From Paramarasmius palmivorus (lineage: Eukaryota > Basidiomycota > Agaricomycetes > Agaricales > Marasmiaceae): a stretch of 24,063 nucleotides of DNA. The number at the start of each line of letters is the position of its first letter. The stretch's first letter is position 1. The stretch spans positions 1-24,063 of the forward strand of contig JAYKXP010000347.1 of NCBI GenBank assembly GCA_037176845.1, read 5' to 3'. Below the pieces are notes generated by a model, which was not told the origin of the DNA, did not search any database, and worked only from the letters and a program-made list of their open reading frames with translations. Shown piece by piece: positions 7,978-16,965 of the stretch. Made by a program: the position numbers and the translations under genes.

Positions 7978-10900
7978 TTAAGCTGTCGCAAGTAAAGAAC
8001 TAGTAGTATGAACGAGTGTAACTAAGTCATTAATCTGGCTCGCAGGCTGTAATAAGTTCTGTTCAGCATGTAGACGATCATCATCATCATTGCGTTGGGC
8101 AAGCACCTTGGGGTCAGAGAGTATATTTTCTGTAAATGAGAGACAGTCGCAACGGAAGATGTATTTGAGGATTTGAAGAATCTCCATCATAGTCTCTTTC
8201 ATAGACTGTCGACGGAGACTGTCCGTCTCCTTACTGGAAGAAAACACGCGCTCGCACGGTACTGCAGATGCCTGTGCCGGTAAGACATCTAGAGCGATCT
8301 TCCATAGAAGAGGGAAGTTATTTTGATTCTCCTGAAGAGCCTTTCTTAGTACCTCTGTGTTTTGAATGTGGGAAACCCAAAACGTACCTGCCAATACCGG
8401 AGAATGTTGAAGTCCTTCATCTCTTCAAAGTTTGTGGTGTCTTTGATCCCTGCTGCCTCATAGCGAGCAAGCTCACGGTCTACAGCTGCCCAATCCTCCT
8501 GCTCTTGCTGAGCAGCAAGCTCAGCCAGAGTCGGTGCTGTTGGTGATGCAGGTGATGTTTCGGTGGAGCCAGTGCCAGTTGCCATAGGGGTCAGCGATGC
8601 TTTTCGTAACTCGCGTGATGAATGAAACCGGGCCAGCTTTGCACGACCACTTGCAATGTTTTGAGCTGCAATAGTGGATGCGGGTAGTGAAAAGCTGCGC
8701 GATACTGAGGAGGGTGTACGTGACGGGAGTGGTGCAATTGGGCGTTGACGGCAGGATTCTTGTTGGAACTCAAACATTGCCTTCCGTACATTTCGACGGG
8801 CCTCAGCATACTCCTCTTCAGTCCAATGCTCCTTGAGCCATTCAAACTTGATAGTTGGATTAAGCACTGCCAAATATGTCAACAAACGATACTGTGTAGT
8901 AGGATTACGTACTTCACTCACCTATAGCAAGGGCGTAAACCTTTGCAGTTCGAGACTTGACGAGGTATTCCTTGAGCTTGAGAATAGCAGCCTGAATAGC
9001 ATGCCGTATCTTTGGGTGGTCGATCTTGAGATCCTCGAGGTAAGCGATGAGTTGTTCATAAAGGGGCAGTACGACCGAAAGTGTTGGTGTCTTTTCGGCG
9101 GAGACACTTTCTTGAACAGAGTGCACATAGAAGAGAAACGTGCGCACGTCTTCGAGAACCTCCAATTGAACCGGAGACAGCAGCTTCTCTGACTCATCAG
9201 GAAGCTCTGTGTGAATAAACTTTGCAACAGCCTATGAACAAAGCATGAGAAAGTGCCATCAGAGTATAATTTGACATACCGCATAGAGATCAAGAAGTCG
9301 ATCTATCATGAGGAAAACCGAAGACCACCGCGTGTCAACATCCCTCAGTAGCTCAAGCTCTGCTAACATCTCTGGTGGATTACCGAACCCGCCTGCTTTA
9401 TTTCCTTCCTTGATGACATTACGAAGCTTCTCCCGTCGCTGTCCTGATGACCGACAAACTGCAACAAGGCTTCGAGCGGTAGCAATGATGTCATCCTCCA
9501 AGGCCTTCAAGTAATCCTTGTCACCTAGAAGCTCAGCAGAGGGTTGTTGATCTACGGGCTCGAGCGTGTCTGGATCGAAGCTGCGGTCAAAACTTCTTGA
9601 CAGGTACTTGAGGGCTGTCTGTACTGCGATGTTTACCACATGGGGGAAGCAGCTATTGAACGTATAGTGAGATCCTGTGTCTTCGGAGGAAGAAAAACTT
9701 ACCGTATCCGGTTACCCTCAGGGTCGAAATGAATGTTGAAACCTTGAAGCTCTTGCGCGACTGCAGTCATTAGAGTATTGTTATTGGACGCATTATCAAG
9801 AGTAATCATGCCAATCTGCGAACGAAATAAGGTTAGCAATTCATTCTTCAAAACCATAGTACAGTTTACCTTGTTCAAGCATCCGATATCTTTGATGACA
9901 TCCATTATGATTCCGGCAATTGTTGGCCCATCGTGCGAGCCATGAACTGCCCTAAACGCGACGAGCTCTGAACGAAGCACGACATTGTCACCTGCGCGGT
10001 CTCGAGCTAAATAGTGGGCAGTGACGGCGAGATGGGACGTCATATTGACACGAGACCACATGTCACTAGTAAAGGATACACGGCCCAACGAGTTCTTGAA
10101 AAGAATCAGTTAGATCAAACTCTAATAGAATGTATTTGACTCACCGAGATACGCTCAATCATAGCACGGTACTGGATATTGAACTGTTCCACAATGATAT
10201 TTCCTAATTCCGTTCGGTGAGGAATGTCCTTGTCCTTGAGATTGGGGCGGCCAATATACACGAGAAGGTCACGCAGTTCTTTGCATTCAACTACATTGAT
10301 GGACTACAGCGAAGTAAGAATAGGTCTGTGACATTGAAGACATGCCAATCTCACCTGATCATCAACAACGATCCATCGTGCAAGCCGCTCCAGAAAACCC
10401 TTCAGAGTGAATACTTCAAGTTCCTCCTCGAGATCGTCATCATCTATCAATGACTGTGACGCAAATCTATCCGCATTTTTGAGGCCTAGTTTAATGACCT
10501 CACGTATCCAGTCTGGACCGTGCACCTTGCGCATGTGCCTTGCAATAGTGCTCGATACGCCTTCCTGATTAGTCCACCACTGGAAACTCCTGTATAAAGA
10601 GTGGATCAGAAACTAAATTGACAAGAGTATGTGACTACGTACGTGCAGAGCCGGCACTGTAAGACTGGCCATTCAGCTTGTTTAGGGTGACACTTGAGGA
10701 ACTCCTTGTTTTCTGGGATAGAAGGAAGCGGTTCCGGAGTCTTGAGACGTCGAACAAAATGCCACACATGAGTGGCACTATTGCTTTGTGCACCATCATA
10801 TGTCCGAGCACCTCTGACCAGAGATCCAAAGTGGGTACCCTCACTAAAAGCACGCGGTATCGAGTTTTCGTCTTCTCTGATAGGGCCTACACCTGCAACT

Positions 10901-11430
10901 GCTGGTCCACCGGAAACCTGAGTGCTGGTAGCTTGGGCTGTAGTTGTCGGCGCGTCAGACGAGGGGTTGTTGGATTTCTGAGCTTTGTTACGGCCTCTAC
11001 CGCCCTGATTCCCTGTACGCTTACGGCCTTGTGCATTCGCCCGGTTGATGGTCTGTTGAGTCTCATCATTAAAAATGCGATCTGAGGTATTAGATGTCGG
11101 AGGTGGTTGAGGAGATATAATAGGATTTGGTAACTGTGGAAGATGTGTGAGATTGATGTATTGAGATTGAAAGGGCGGGAACGCAGGGTTAGGAGAGAAT
11201 GATGAGAAAGGAATGGAATATTGATAGTAATGGCGCGGATCGATTGATGGTGTCACTGGTGGAGTAAAAGAAGGTAGCGTTGGGGGGAATGGGGAATCCG
11301 GAAGACCCTGGCTATTGCCTGATTGACGTGTAGGAGTGTTCTGCGGCTGGGGAAGGAGAAGGCATGAGCAAAACACCAGTGCTTGACCACAATCTGGACA
11401 ACAAGAATTTTGAGCCAGATCCGGAGGCAT
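7978..11430 (-). CDS. hAT-family transposase, BED zinc finger, nine exons
   Basis: Exons on the minus strand: 10643-11430, 10355-10589, 10145-10303, 9870-10094, 9703-9815, 9280-9652, 8922-9231, 8388-8866, 7978-8331. All eight introns are 48-56 bp with GT-AG ends, and the frame stays open for 1,011 residues. The N-terminus is a Pro/Gln/Ser-rich tail. A BED-type finger follows (C259-x2-C262, H281-x4-H286), then an RNase H-like core with D405 (SDMW) and D476 (TLDNASNN), the TRW motif (W616), and E921 in PCERVFSS within the C-terminal dimerisation domain. These match the hAT DDE triad. A Ser/Ala/Pro-rich spacer of about 120 residues precedes the last domain. The start is the first ATG of exon 1, with a TATA box about 60 bp upstream. 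The protein should cut and join the element ends in the nucleus. No disabling mutation was seen. Confidence 0.92.
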
Positions 11431-11486
11431 AGCCAGCAGCCTGAAGCCGGAATCACACACCTTTGACCAGAAAGCCCAAACGCCTG

Positions 11487-11494
11487 AATTTATA
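11487..11494 (-). promoter_or_regulatory. TATA box of the hAT transposase gene
   Basis: Read on the minus strand this is TATAAATT, about 57 bp upstream of the chosen ATG at 11430. It supports that start over upstream non-ATG codons. Confidence 0.45.
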
Positions 11495-11863
11495 CCCTCC
11501 CAACGCACGCTAAACGTGATCAAACGCGACGCGACTTGCGTGTTTGTTGATTAGAACAAGTCTGAACTGAAACCGAAAATACCGGAAGGGATGACGAACT
11601 CGGTCGTCATCACTGCTCACAATCGCATGGTGCACTCTGAGGCATAGGAAGACATGGGGAGAATATTGGGAGGGAAAAGGATGCATTGTTCTTATATACG
11701 ACAGTGTCGACACGGTGGTGGTAGCTATTCAAGATGTGATTTCATGCCGAACGGCACAATAGAAGCTCATCTTCTTTTGCTCACACACCGGAATTGAACT
11801 GGAATGGGATGGATTCCCTTATATGGATATCATCTCATTCATCCCATCTTTACAAACCATTCC
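11495..11863. other. hAT right subterminal region, no gene
   Basis: This lies between the transposase promoter and the right TIR. A 22-bp inverted repeat with 8-bp arms, GATGACGA and TCGTCATC (11590-11611), is the clearest structure. Small palindromic motifs such as GCCGAACGGC near 11747 also occur. They are candidate transposase-binding sites by position only. No coding evidence was found. Confidence 0.4.
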
Positions 11864-11885
11864 GACTCGGCTTGTGGCAGCACTA
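11864..11885 (-). repeat. Right terminal inverted repeat of hAT
   Basis: Exact reverse complement of 6355-6376 over 22 bp, ending GGCAGCACTA and followed at once by the duplicated target CGGAGCAG (11886-11893). Confidence 0.93.
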
Positions 11886-11893
11886 CGGAGCAG
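11886..11893. repeat. Right 8-bp target-site duplication of the hAT element
   Basis: CGGAGCAG, identical to 6347-6354 and directly adjacent to the right TIR. Confidence 0.93.
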
Positions 11894-12195
11894 GGAGGCA
11901 TCAGGGACCATGCCAGATGATGTCAGGAGGTGTGGGAATATTTTTCCTGTTAAAAAAGCGCTGAAAAAAGCGCCCAAAAGCGCTCACAATGCTTTTCCAG
12001 GGCCTGGGAAGGCTACCTTCCTTTTTGGGAACCCAAAAGCGGAGCAGGGAGGCATCCTATATGACCCCCCAGATGGTGGGAATAATTTTCCTGTTAAAAA
12101 AGCGCTCAAAAAAGCGCCCAAAAGCGCCCCAAACACCCTATTAGGGTTTCCCAGGGCCTGGGAATCCCTCTCCTGCCCTTTTTGGAACAAAAAAA
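11887..12195. repeat. Tandem repeat, two units of about 154 bp
   Basis: The unit begins GGAGCAGGGAGGCATC at 11887 and again at 12041. Both copies share TTTTCCTGTTAAAAAAGCGC, repeated AAAAGCGC blocks, the palindrome CCAGGGCCTGG and a final TTTTGGGAACCCAAAA-type palindrome (clear in the first copy, decayed in the second). Copy divergence is moderate. A partial third unit follows to about 12291, and the left part of the family is stranded at 5914-6354 by the hAT insertion. Frames open across the repeat are a by-product of its composition and do not look coding. Confidence 0.82.
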
Positions 12196-12292
12196 GCGGA
12201 CTGTATCTTTCTCCCAAAGTTCCTGCCCTTTTAGGAAGTGAATCCAGGGAATAGAATCCTGGTGGGCCGAAGAATTTCCATTTTAAGAATAA
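12196..12292. repeat. Decayed partial repeat unit
   Basis: The segment starts with the unit-boundary motif GCGGA and retains fragments such as TTCCTGCCCTTTT, but it loses alignment with the two upstream units. No gene was found. Confidence 0.35.
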
Positions 12293-13340
12293 CCTGTGGC
12301 CTTTGTAAAAGGTCTACGGTTAGTTAACAGTGGCCTTTACCAAGTCCCTACACCACCAGCTGTCGCAAGACCCACCAAAAAGAACTTAAAAATTTCGTCG
12401 ACGTACTTCAACAACGGGGAGGTAGTCGTCAACCCCTTCTTCACCGTCTACGACTGTCTTTCGTACACCAGAGATACCGGATCCTTTCCGCGCCAAGTCG
12501 GCGACTCCATCACAGGCGCTATCCCCTTGAAGTGGTTTAATGTTCCTGCTTTTATGACTCTTGGTCATCGGGCAATGCTTTGTCCCCACTCGTGGCAGAT
12601 GTACTTCACCGAAAACAATTTTCCTTCTATCCGATTCGAGTTCATGAAGGCAACGCGGCTTCTCCAAACGTACTTGGTCACGCCAGCATTGTACGGGAGT
12701 ACAAGAGCAGGCTGCCGAAGGAAGTCAATCTCCCGCTCACGCATGTGAACACGAGCTGCTTCGCGGTCCGACCTTTCGCGGACGAGGATCTTCTACCGTT
12801 CTTCACGATGGTCTATCAAGAACTGTACGGGCCCATGTCCAACCTAAGGGTTCTAGTGGACGACCTCCAGCGAGGATTGAACTCTTCTCGCAATGATGCC
12901 TCATTCACAATGGCAGAACAGTTTCCTCCTGCGGCTGTTTCCTTCTATGCCGTCAGCGCGCTGTCAAAATTGAAGGGCGTACGCGATGGGAACATCAAGG
13001 CAATAATTTTCTTTCTTCGTCTCCTGACTCTGTATTTACCTTTTCCTGCAGGTTCAGTCTTGCCTCGTAAAGCGTCCACCTTCTATGGATATCTCGTCTA
13101 CACTCGGGGTTCAGTTCCTCGTCAACCTGTCATCTAGCAACCTTTCCTCCGGTGAAGAAGCTCTCGTAGAGACGGAGACACTTAAACTACGAGACCTTGG
13201 GTCTGAGATTGTCTTCAGTATGTATTCCCTTATCCGTATAATATACCCAGCGCTCAAAATCTCTCATAGTGGGAAAAAGCGTGTCTGATTGTCGTGTACC
13301 TGCGCCTGCTGTACATTCCATGCAGTTGTATTATACCTAA
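12293..13340 (+). CDS. Spliced gene of unknown function, 5' end not found
   Basis: Four segments join in a consistent frame: to 12669, 12711-12978, 13052-13217 and 13270-13340 (TAA). The introns are 41, 73 and 52 bp. The last two have strong sites: TTTTCCTGCAG as acceptor at 13051 and GTATGT...TCATAG at 13218-13269. The first is short and could instead be a frameshift that has killed the gene. The first segment is open from 12293 but has no early ATG, so the N-terminus is either missing or upstream of the repeat. The product would be roughly 290 residues, with motifs such as VNPFFTVYDCLSYTRD, LGHRAMLCPHSWQMYF and LPKEVNLPLTHVNTS. No signal peptide, transmembrane segment or known domain is recognised. 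It ends about 50 bp before the long-TIR element. Confidence 0.45.
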
Positions 13341-13390
13341 TTCGATCTTGCTAAATGTCTAGTATCTTGATTCCTTGACTCCGTCATACG

Positions 13391-13399
13391 AACTCGTAC
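13391..13399. repeat. Left target duplication of the long-TIR element
   Basis: AACTCGTAC at 13391-13399 corresponds to GACTCGTAC at 16506-16514, flanking the two TIRs. Eight of nine bases are identical. The boundary is uncertain by one base because a C/G pair at 13399 and 16506 can be assigned either to the TIR or to the duplication. Confidence 0.7.
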
Positions 13400-13615
13400 A
13401 CCTTTGTGTCCCATCACTCGCGTCTGATAAGACGCCCAGAACGGGGTCGTTCCGGGCGTCTGATTAGACGGAATGATAGGCGTTTTTCCTGCACCTCCAT
13501 GCACCCTCCTACCGCTCCTCGCTGCACCTACCCTTTCCTCTCCTCAAGTCTCTCCAAGTCTCCCGCCGCCTTATCTGCCGGTCCTCGCTGCCGGCCTCAA
13601 TGACTCATCACCAGT
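13400..13615 (+). repeat. Left long terminal inverted repeat
   Basis: Matches the right TIR with three substitutions. It begins with a palindromic module at 13421-13470, continues through a C/T-rich stretch, and ends just past an ATG at 13600 that opens the inward-reading frame. Confidence 0.93.
13421..13470. repeat. 50-bp imperfect palindrome near left element end
   Basis: Three stem-loops lie in series: CGTCT-GATA-AGACG, GACGCCC...GGGCGTC with an inner GAACG/CGTTC stem, and CGTCT-GATT-AGACG. As a whole the 50 bp also form one imperfect palindrome. The right copy is at 16435-16484. Plausible roles are a transposase-binding or cruciform-forming terminus. Confidence 0.8.
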
Positions 13616-13815
13616 CTCTACAGCTTCCTCTGTCACTCCCACGGCCTTCGTCATCACTGGATGCCCCAAGTATCGTCAATGCGTTGTCGTCATCGTCAAA
13701 AATTTTTTCTCAATCCTCGTTGCCGCCGCCCTCGATCATGATCACTCGGGAACTCAAACCTCAACCTCCGAAGTTGTTTGTCTCCTTGACAAGCACTCTT
13801 GTACAAGATTTATGA
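13600..13815 (+). CDS. Inward-reading short frame from left TIR, unknown
   Basis: ATG lies inside the TIR and the frame runs 71 codons into unique sequence. The product is Ser/Pro-rich and begins MTHHQ. The matching frame from the right TIR (16305 leftward) starts with the same residues and keeps partial similarity for about 30 more. It may be the first exon of a longer spliced gene, since splice-like sites follow at about 13910-14080. The low-complexity composition means it may equally be non-coding. Confidence 0.25.
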   Translation: MTHHQSLQLPLSLPRPSSSLDAPSIVNALSSSSKIFSQSSLPPPSIMITRELKPQPPKLFVSLTSTLVQDL

Positions 13816-14081
13816 GCTGCTGCCGCTTCCGACCACAACCGACTATATCCTCTACATTTTACTAATTCGATATCCCACTCTCAAAGGAACTAACCTCCCC
13901 TTTAGATATTGTAGCCGTTCATTCACCACGGCCTATTACTTCCATTGCCCGGTAGGATAGCTACAAGCCAAACATTTATCAGGTACGTTTACTTAGACTA
14001 TGGGCCGAACTCACATTCACACATTCTGCGCTATCAGGCCCTTTTCTCACTCCGGTTAACGTGCTGATGCAACACTTACAG

Positions 14082-14313
14082 GCCTCTACCTTGAATCGTT
14101 GACAGCGGATACAAGGCAGAACTCGCAGATAGATATGAGTTGGTTAGAGGTTATGGCGGGCACCGTAGTCTCAAAATGCAGAACAGCAGGTATGTTCTGC
14201 TCTCTGATATCGTATCGTTTACCGTTATCAATTCTCTAGCAGGTTGCCTTCACGCGCTGTTGCTTGAAATCATGAACTTTGAAGCCAAACATGTGGACAT
14301 CACTCCTCCTTAG
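14082..14313 (+). CDS. 3' exons of a spliced frame inside the long-TIR element
   Basis: Two segments, 14082-14189 and 14243-14313 (TAG), are joined by a 53-bp intron with GTATGT donor and CTCTAGCAG acceptor. The upstream edge is a good acceptor (ACACTTACAG at 14081). The joined frame is open for 59 codons and includes DMSWLEVMAGTVV and LLLEIMNFEAKHV. Upstream exons and the start were not resolved; an exon ending at about 13980 with GTACGT donor is likely. The product is not recognised. This could be element-encoded or a captured host fragment. Confidence 0.38.
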
Positions 14314-14413
14314 TACACCATTTAATATCCAGTTACTCTAAGCCACACCATCTTTGTACATACATACATGAAATACATATCTATTCTTATGCGAGACTAG
14401 CCAATGCCAGAAC

Positions 14414-14966
14414 TTATGCTATGTACACAGTACCGCCAAATGTGTCGCGCGCAAGCGCCCATCGAGCGCCCAGGTCTTGGCCACTCCAATTTCTCGATTT
14501 CAATGTGAAGGTGGGCCTGTTACCTTCCTTCTGTGGAGTGAAAGGCATTCTGAGTAGATAGGTTTGTGTTTCCAGAACGTGTCGGTTGATTATTGGCAGC
14601 GCAACCACTCAATTCTGGTGGAAGAATCTGTGAAACTCACCTTTGAATACGAGTTTCGACTCTTGTGATGCTTACTGCCACTGTTCTAGTGCCAATGTCG
14701 AGTTTTGAACATTCCAATACTTTCTGTGAATATCTCAGATCAGTGGTTTGGCTAACGCTTGATACAAGTCCCTCATAATCGAGGTATATACTGTGGAACT
14801 CACCTGGTTTTCATTCTTCTCGTGCATTATCATATCCCTTGCACATCTGTGGGCAAGAAGTCATTTGTAAATCATTCAATACGACATACATAGACTGCCT
14901 GAAGTTTCCAAAGGTGAACGAAGGGAAACCTAGCTTGGGGACTGAAGATTGACATTGAGGTGCGCA
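14414..14966 (-). CDS. Spliced minus-strand frame inside the long-TIR element
   Basis: Four segments on the minus strand chain in one frame: 14890-14966 (open, no start found), 14804-14846, 14641-14723 and 14414-14550 (TAA). The introns are 43, 80 and 90 bp, with GTATGT, GTGAGT and GTGAGT donors and CCACAG, TTCACAG and TACTCAG acceptors. The predicted C-terminus carries TFTLKSRNWSGQDLGARWAL. A TATA-like sequence lies near 15068-15075. No domain is recognised. It converges on the plus-strand frame that ends at 14313, leaving 100 bp between the stops. Phase agreement across three introns is the main support; the 43-bp first intron and missing start are weaknesses. Confidence 0.38.
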
Positions 14967-15718
14967 TTATGCATTGATCAGATCATATGTCTTTATACAT
15001 CGTCGCAAGTCTTTGACCCAAATCGACATCCCACATCCAGTCATAAGCTGAGTGTCACCGCATGCTATATTTATATCCTTAATGATAGTCTATCAACGTC
15101 TTTTAACACTTACTAGAATTTCCAGACCCATGTTAATTGATTAAATTGCGATTCGGACTTAGCACGTTCCAAACACAGTCGTTGAACGTTCAAAGACGGG
15201 TTGCAAAATATGTATTGTCAAGTTAATTAAACGAATGTTAATATACTTGATTTCATTGGGGGCACAACAATATGAATTGTAGATATCGCTATTCACAAAG
15301 AAGATATATACAAGTCGGCACGCCCGAGCGAGCTAAGGCAGGAACCAAAGGTTAACGTTGATCACTAGCGGAAATGGAGTGTGTAAACAACAAAGCCCGA
15401 ATGAACATCCATTCAATGCGTCATAAAAAAGTGATTGAGCTTGACATAACGCACCCAGAAGGGTAACGATAGAGAGCCTGTGTGATACCAACTACTCAAG
15501 CCGAGGAGTACATGTTGATCAATGGAGTGTCACGATGAGCGCCAAGGGCCAGAGAATATCTGAAAATTGCTCAACTGCACATTCATCGATTAGAAACCGA
15601 ACGCAGGAAGGTGATGATGCTCTCGCCAAATGTGTGTCAATCATCATGCTCTCAGCGATTCAGCCATGGTCACATTGGCTGGGTAAAACCTTCATAGAAC
15701 GCCGTTCACCCATGTCCG
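14967..15718. other. Interior of long-TIR element without identified gene
   Basis: AT-rich DNA with no convincing splice-linked frame. A short open frame starting near 15535 has no upstream signals and unremarkable composition. No repeat shared with the rest of the window was noticed. Confidence 0.4.
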
Positions 15719-16305
15719 TCACAACGTATTCCCGGGCTTCGAGTATTCGTAGGACGTGCACGCATGAAGACTCCCCATGTTACCCACCGCCGATTTCTCC
15801 AAAGTTCCATCTTCATGCAGTTTGAGTAGTATAACGCAGTGACTGGGATCATGAACGTATGCAGCCTAGGTCAAGACAAATTATTGTTACTAGAATTTCT
15901 GAATCCAAATATCAAGCCTGACGCACCTGATAAATCGTGGCAACGACAGTATTGTCCCCCTCGCCCTCTCTCTTCCCTAGACGATAGCAAAAAGGCCGTG
16001 ATGACGATGGTAGAGGCTTCTGGCAATGTTATTTTCAACTGTGAGTTCAATGTTGGGCAGGCTGAGGGGCAGTGATGACTAGTAACCGCTCGAGATTCAA
16101 CGACGACGACGGTATCTGGAAGGTTTGGTTTGGGCTTGATGCATGATGGTTCATAGATGCAGGCGACAGCAAGGACAGTAGAAAACTGTAGGGCGACCCA
16201 AAAAAAAATTCTGACGACGTTGACGACGATGCTCGGGGAAACGATAAGAGCAGCGGAAAGGCCGTGTGAGTGATAGCTGACGTGGCGGAACTGGTGATGA
16301 GTCAT
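15719..16305 (-). CDS. Inward-reading spliced frame from right TIR, unknown
   Basis: An ATG at 16303-16305 inside the TIR opens a frame starting MTHHQ. Independently, 15927 to about 16029 joins across a 61-bp intron (15866-15926; GTGCGT donor, GACCTAG acceptor) to 15719-15865 (TGA). That final exon reads cleanly, with CVILLKLHEDGTLEKSAVG as its clearest stretch. Linking the 5' frame to the 3' exon pair requires at least one more intron, not resolved between about 16030 and 16250. No known domain. It may be an element gene whose promoter lies in the TIR, the arrangement known from MuDR. Confidence 0.38.
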
Positions 16306-16505
16306 CGAGGCCGGCAGCGAGGACCGGCAGATAAGGCGGCGGGAGACTTGGAGAGACTTGAGGAGAGGAAAGGGCAGGTGCAGCGAGGAGCGGTAGGAGG
16401 GTGCATGGAGGTGCAGGAAAAACGCCTATCATTCCGTCTAATCAGACGCCAGGAACGACCCCGTTCTGGGCGTCTTATCAGACGCGAGTGATGGGACACA
16501 AAGGT
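16290..16505 (-). repeat. Right long terminal inverted repeat
   Basis: Reverse complement of 13400-13615 with three substitutions, including one in the central stem of the palindrome (16435-16484). Flanked on the right by GACTCGTAC (16506-16514). Confidence 0.93.
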
Positions 16506-16514
16506 GACTCGTAC
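16506..16514. repeat. Right target duplication of the long-TIR element
   Basis: GACTCGTAC, matching AACTCGTAC at 13391-13399 in eight of nine bases. Confidence 0.7.
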
Positions 16515-16965
16515 CTGTCGGTCGTTCAGACCGACCCATTCCAAGCTAGTCATAAACACAAAACCAACACCACCCAAAACTGCTGAAGAAGCACCAAAAG
16601 ACACAGACATAGCCACACACATCGCGTACGTAGCTCAACAGAGGCTGGATGGATACGATCGCATGGTACGGCACGCAATCCGACGTAAAAATGCCTTCGA
16701 CAGACGAGTCATACGACAAACAGGAAAGGAGATCGTATTCGAAGTGGGAGACCTGGTACAAGTCTACAGAAGCAGCATGGACAATACCCATAAAACCGAA
16801 AGAAAACTAGCCCCAAAATGGTCAGCTCCAAGACGAGTGCTTAGCAGAAAAGTGAACTCGTACACGTTAGAGACATTGCAGGGCGAGAGATTAGAGGGGG
16901 AATTCAGCGCCAGGAGACTGCGCATGTTCAAAGAGAAGTTAAGAGGCACAGAGGAGAGAGAGTAG
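16515..16965 (+). pseudogene. Ty3/gypsy integrase C-terminal fragment
   Basis: An open frame without a start codon enters from the edge of the long-TIR element and ends TAG at 16963-16965. Recognisable family sequence begins about 16580. It includes the HAIRRKNAFDRRV helix and the GDLVQVYRSSMDNTHKTERK / LAPKWSAPRRVL block, which is the C-terminal SH3-like region of Ty3/gypsy integrases in fungi, followed by an E-G-F-S-A-RRL tail. About 130 residues of a polyprotein that normally exceeds 1,000 remain. Protease, reverse transcriptase, RNase H and the integrase core are absent from the window. It is a 3' remnant of a retrotransposon and cannot act alone. Confidence 0.88.

Larger units (their letters stand above)
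6355..11885 (-). mobile_element. Complete hAT DNA transposon, 5,531 bp, two genes
   Basis: The element is bounded by 22-bp perfect terminal inverted repeats starting TAGTGCTGCC and by an identical 8-bp duplication, CGGAGCAG. The joined flanks (…AAAAG + CGGAGCAG + GGAGGCATC…) rebuild a sequence found uninterrupted at 12035-12056, which serves as an in-window empty-site paralogue. Inside are a minus-strand transposase (7978-11430) and a plus-strand coiled-coil gene (6765-7292), tail to tail. A 600-bp inverted-repeat block occupies the space between their stop codons. Every transposase exon reads through, so the copy may still be active. Strand is given by the transposase. Confidence 0.93.
13400..16505. 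mobile_element. 3.1-kb non-autonomous DNA element with long TIRs
   Basis: Bases 13400-13615 are the reverse complement of 16290-16505 with three mismatches in 216 bp. Weaker similarity continues inward for roughly another 100 bp. The ends are ACCTTTGTGTCCC, and an 8-9 bp direct repeat flanks them. TIRs of about 200 bp with a 9-bp duplication are typical of Mutator-like elements; the superfamily assignment is inference, since no transposase is encoded. The interior holds two inward-reading frames that start inside the TIRs and further spliced segments on both strands. Confidence 0.82.

Noticed and set aside
11823..12254. 143-codon frame across the 154-bp tandem repeat
   Set aside because: It follows the repeat period (duplicated FPVKKALKKAPKSA), crosses the hAT right boundary and is satellite-derived.
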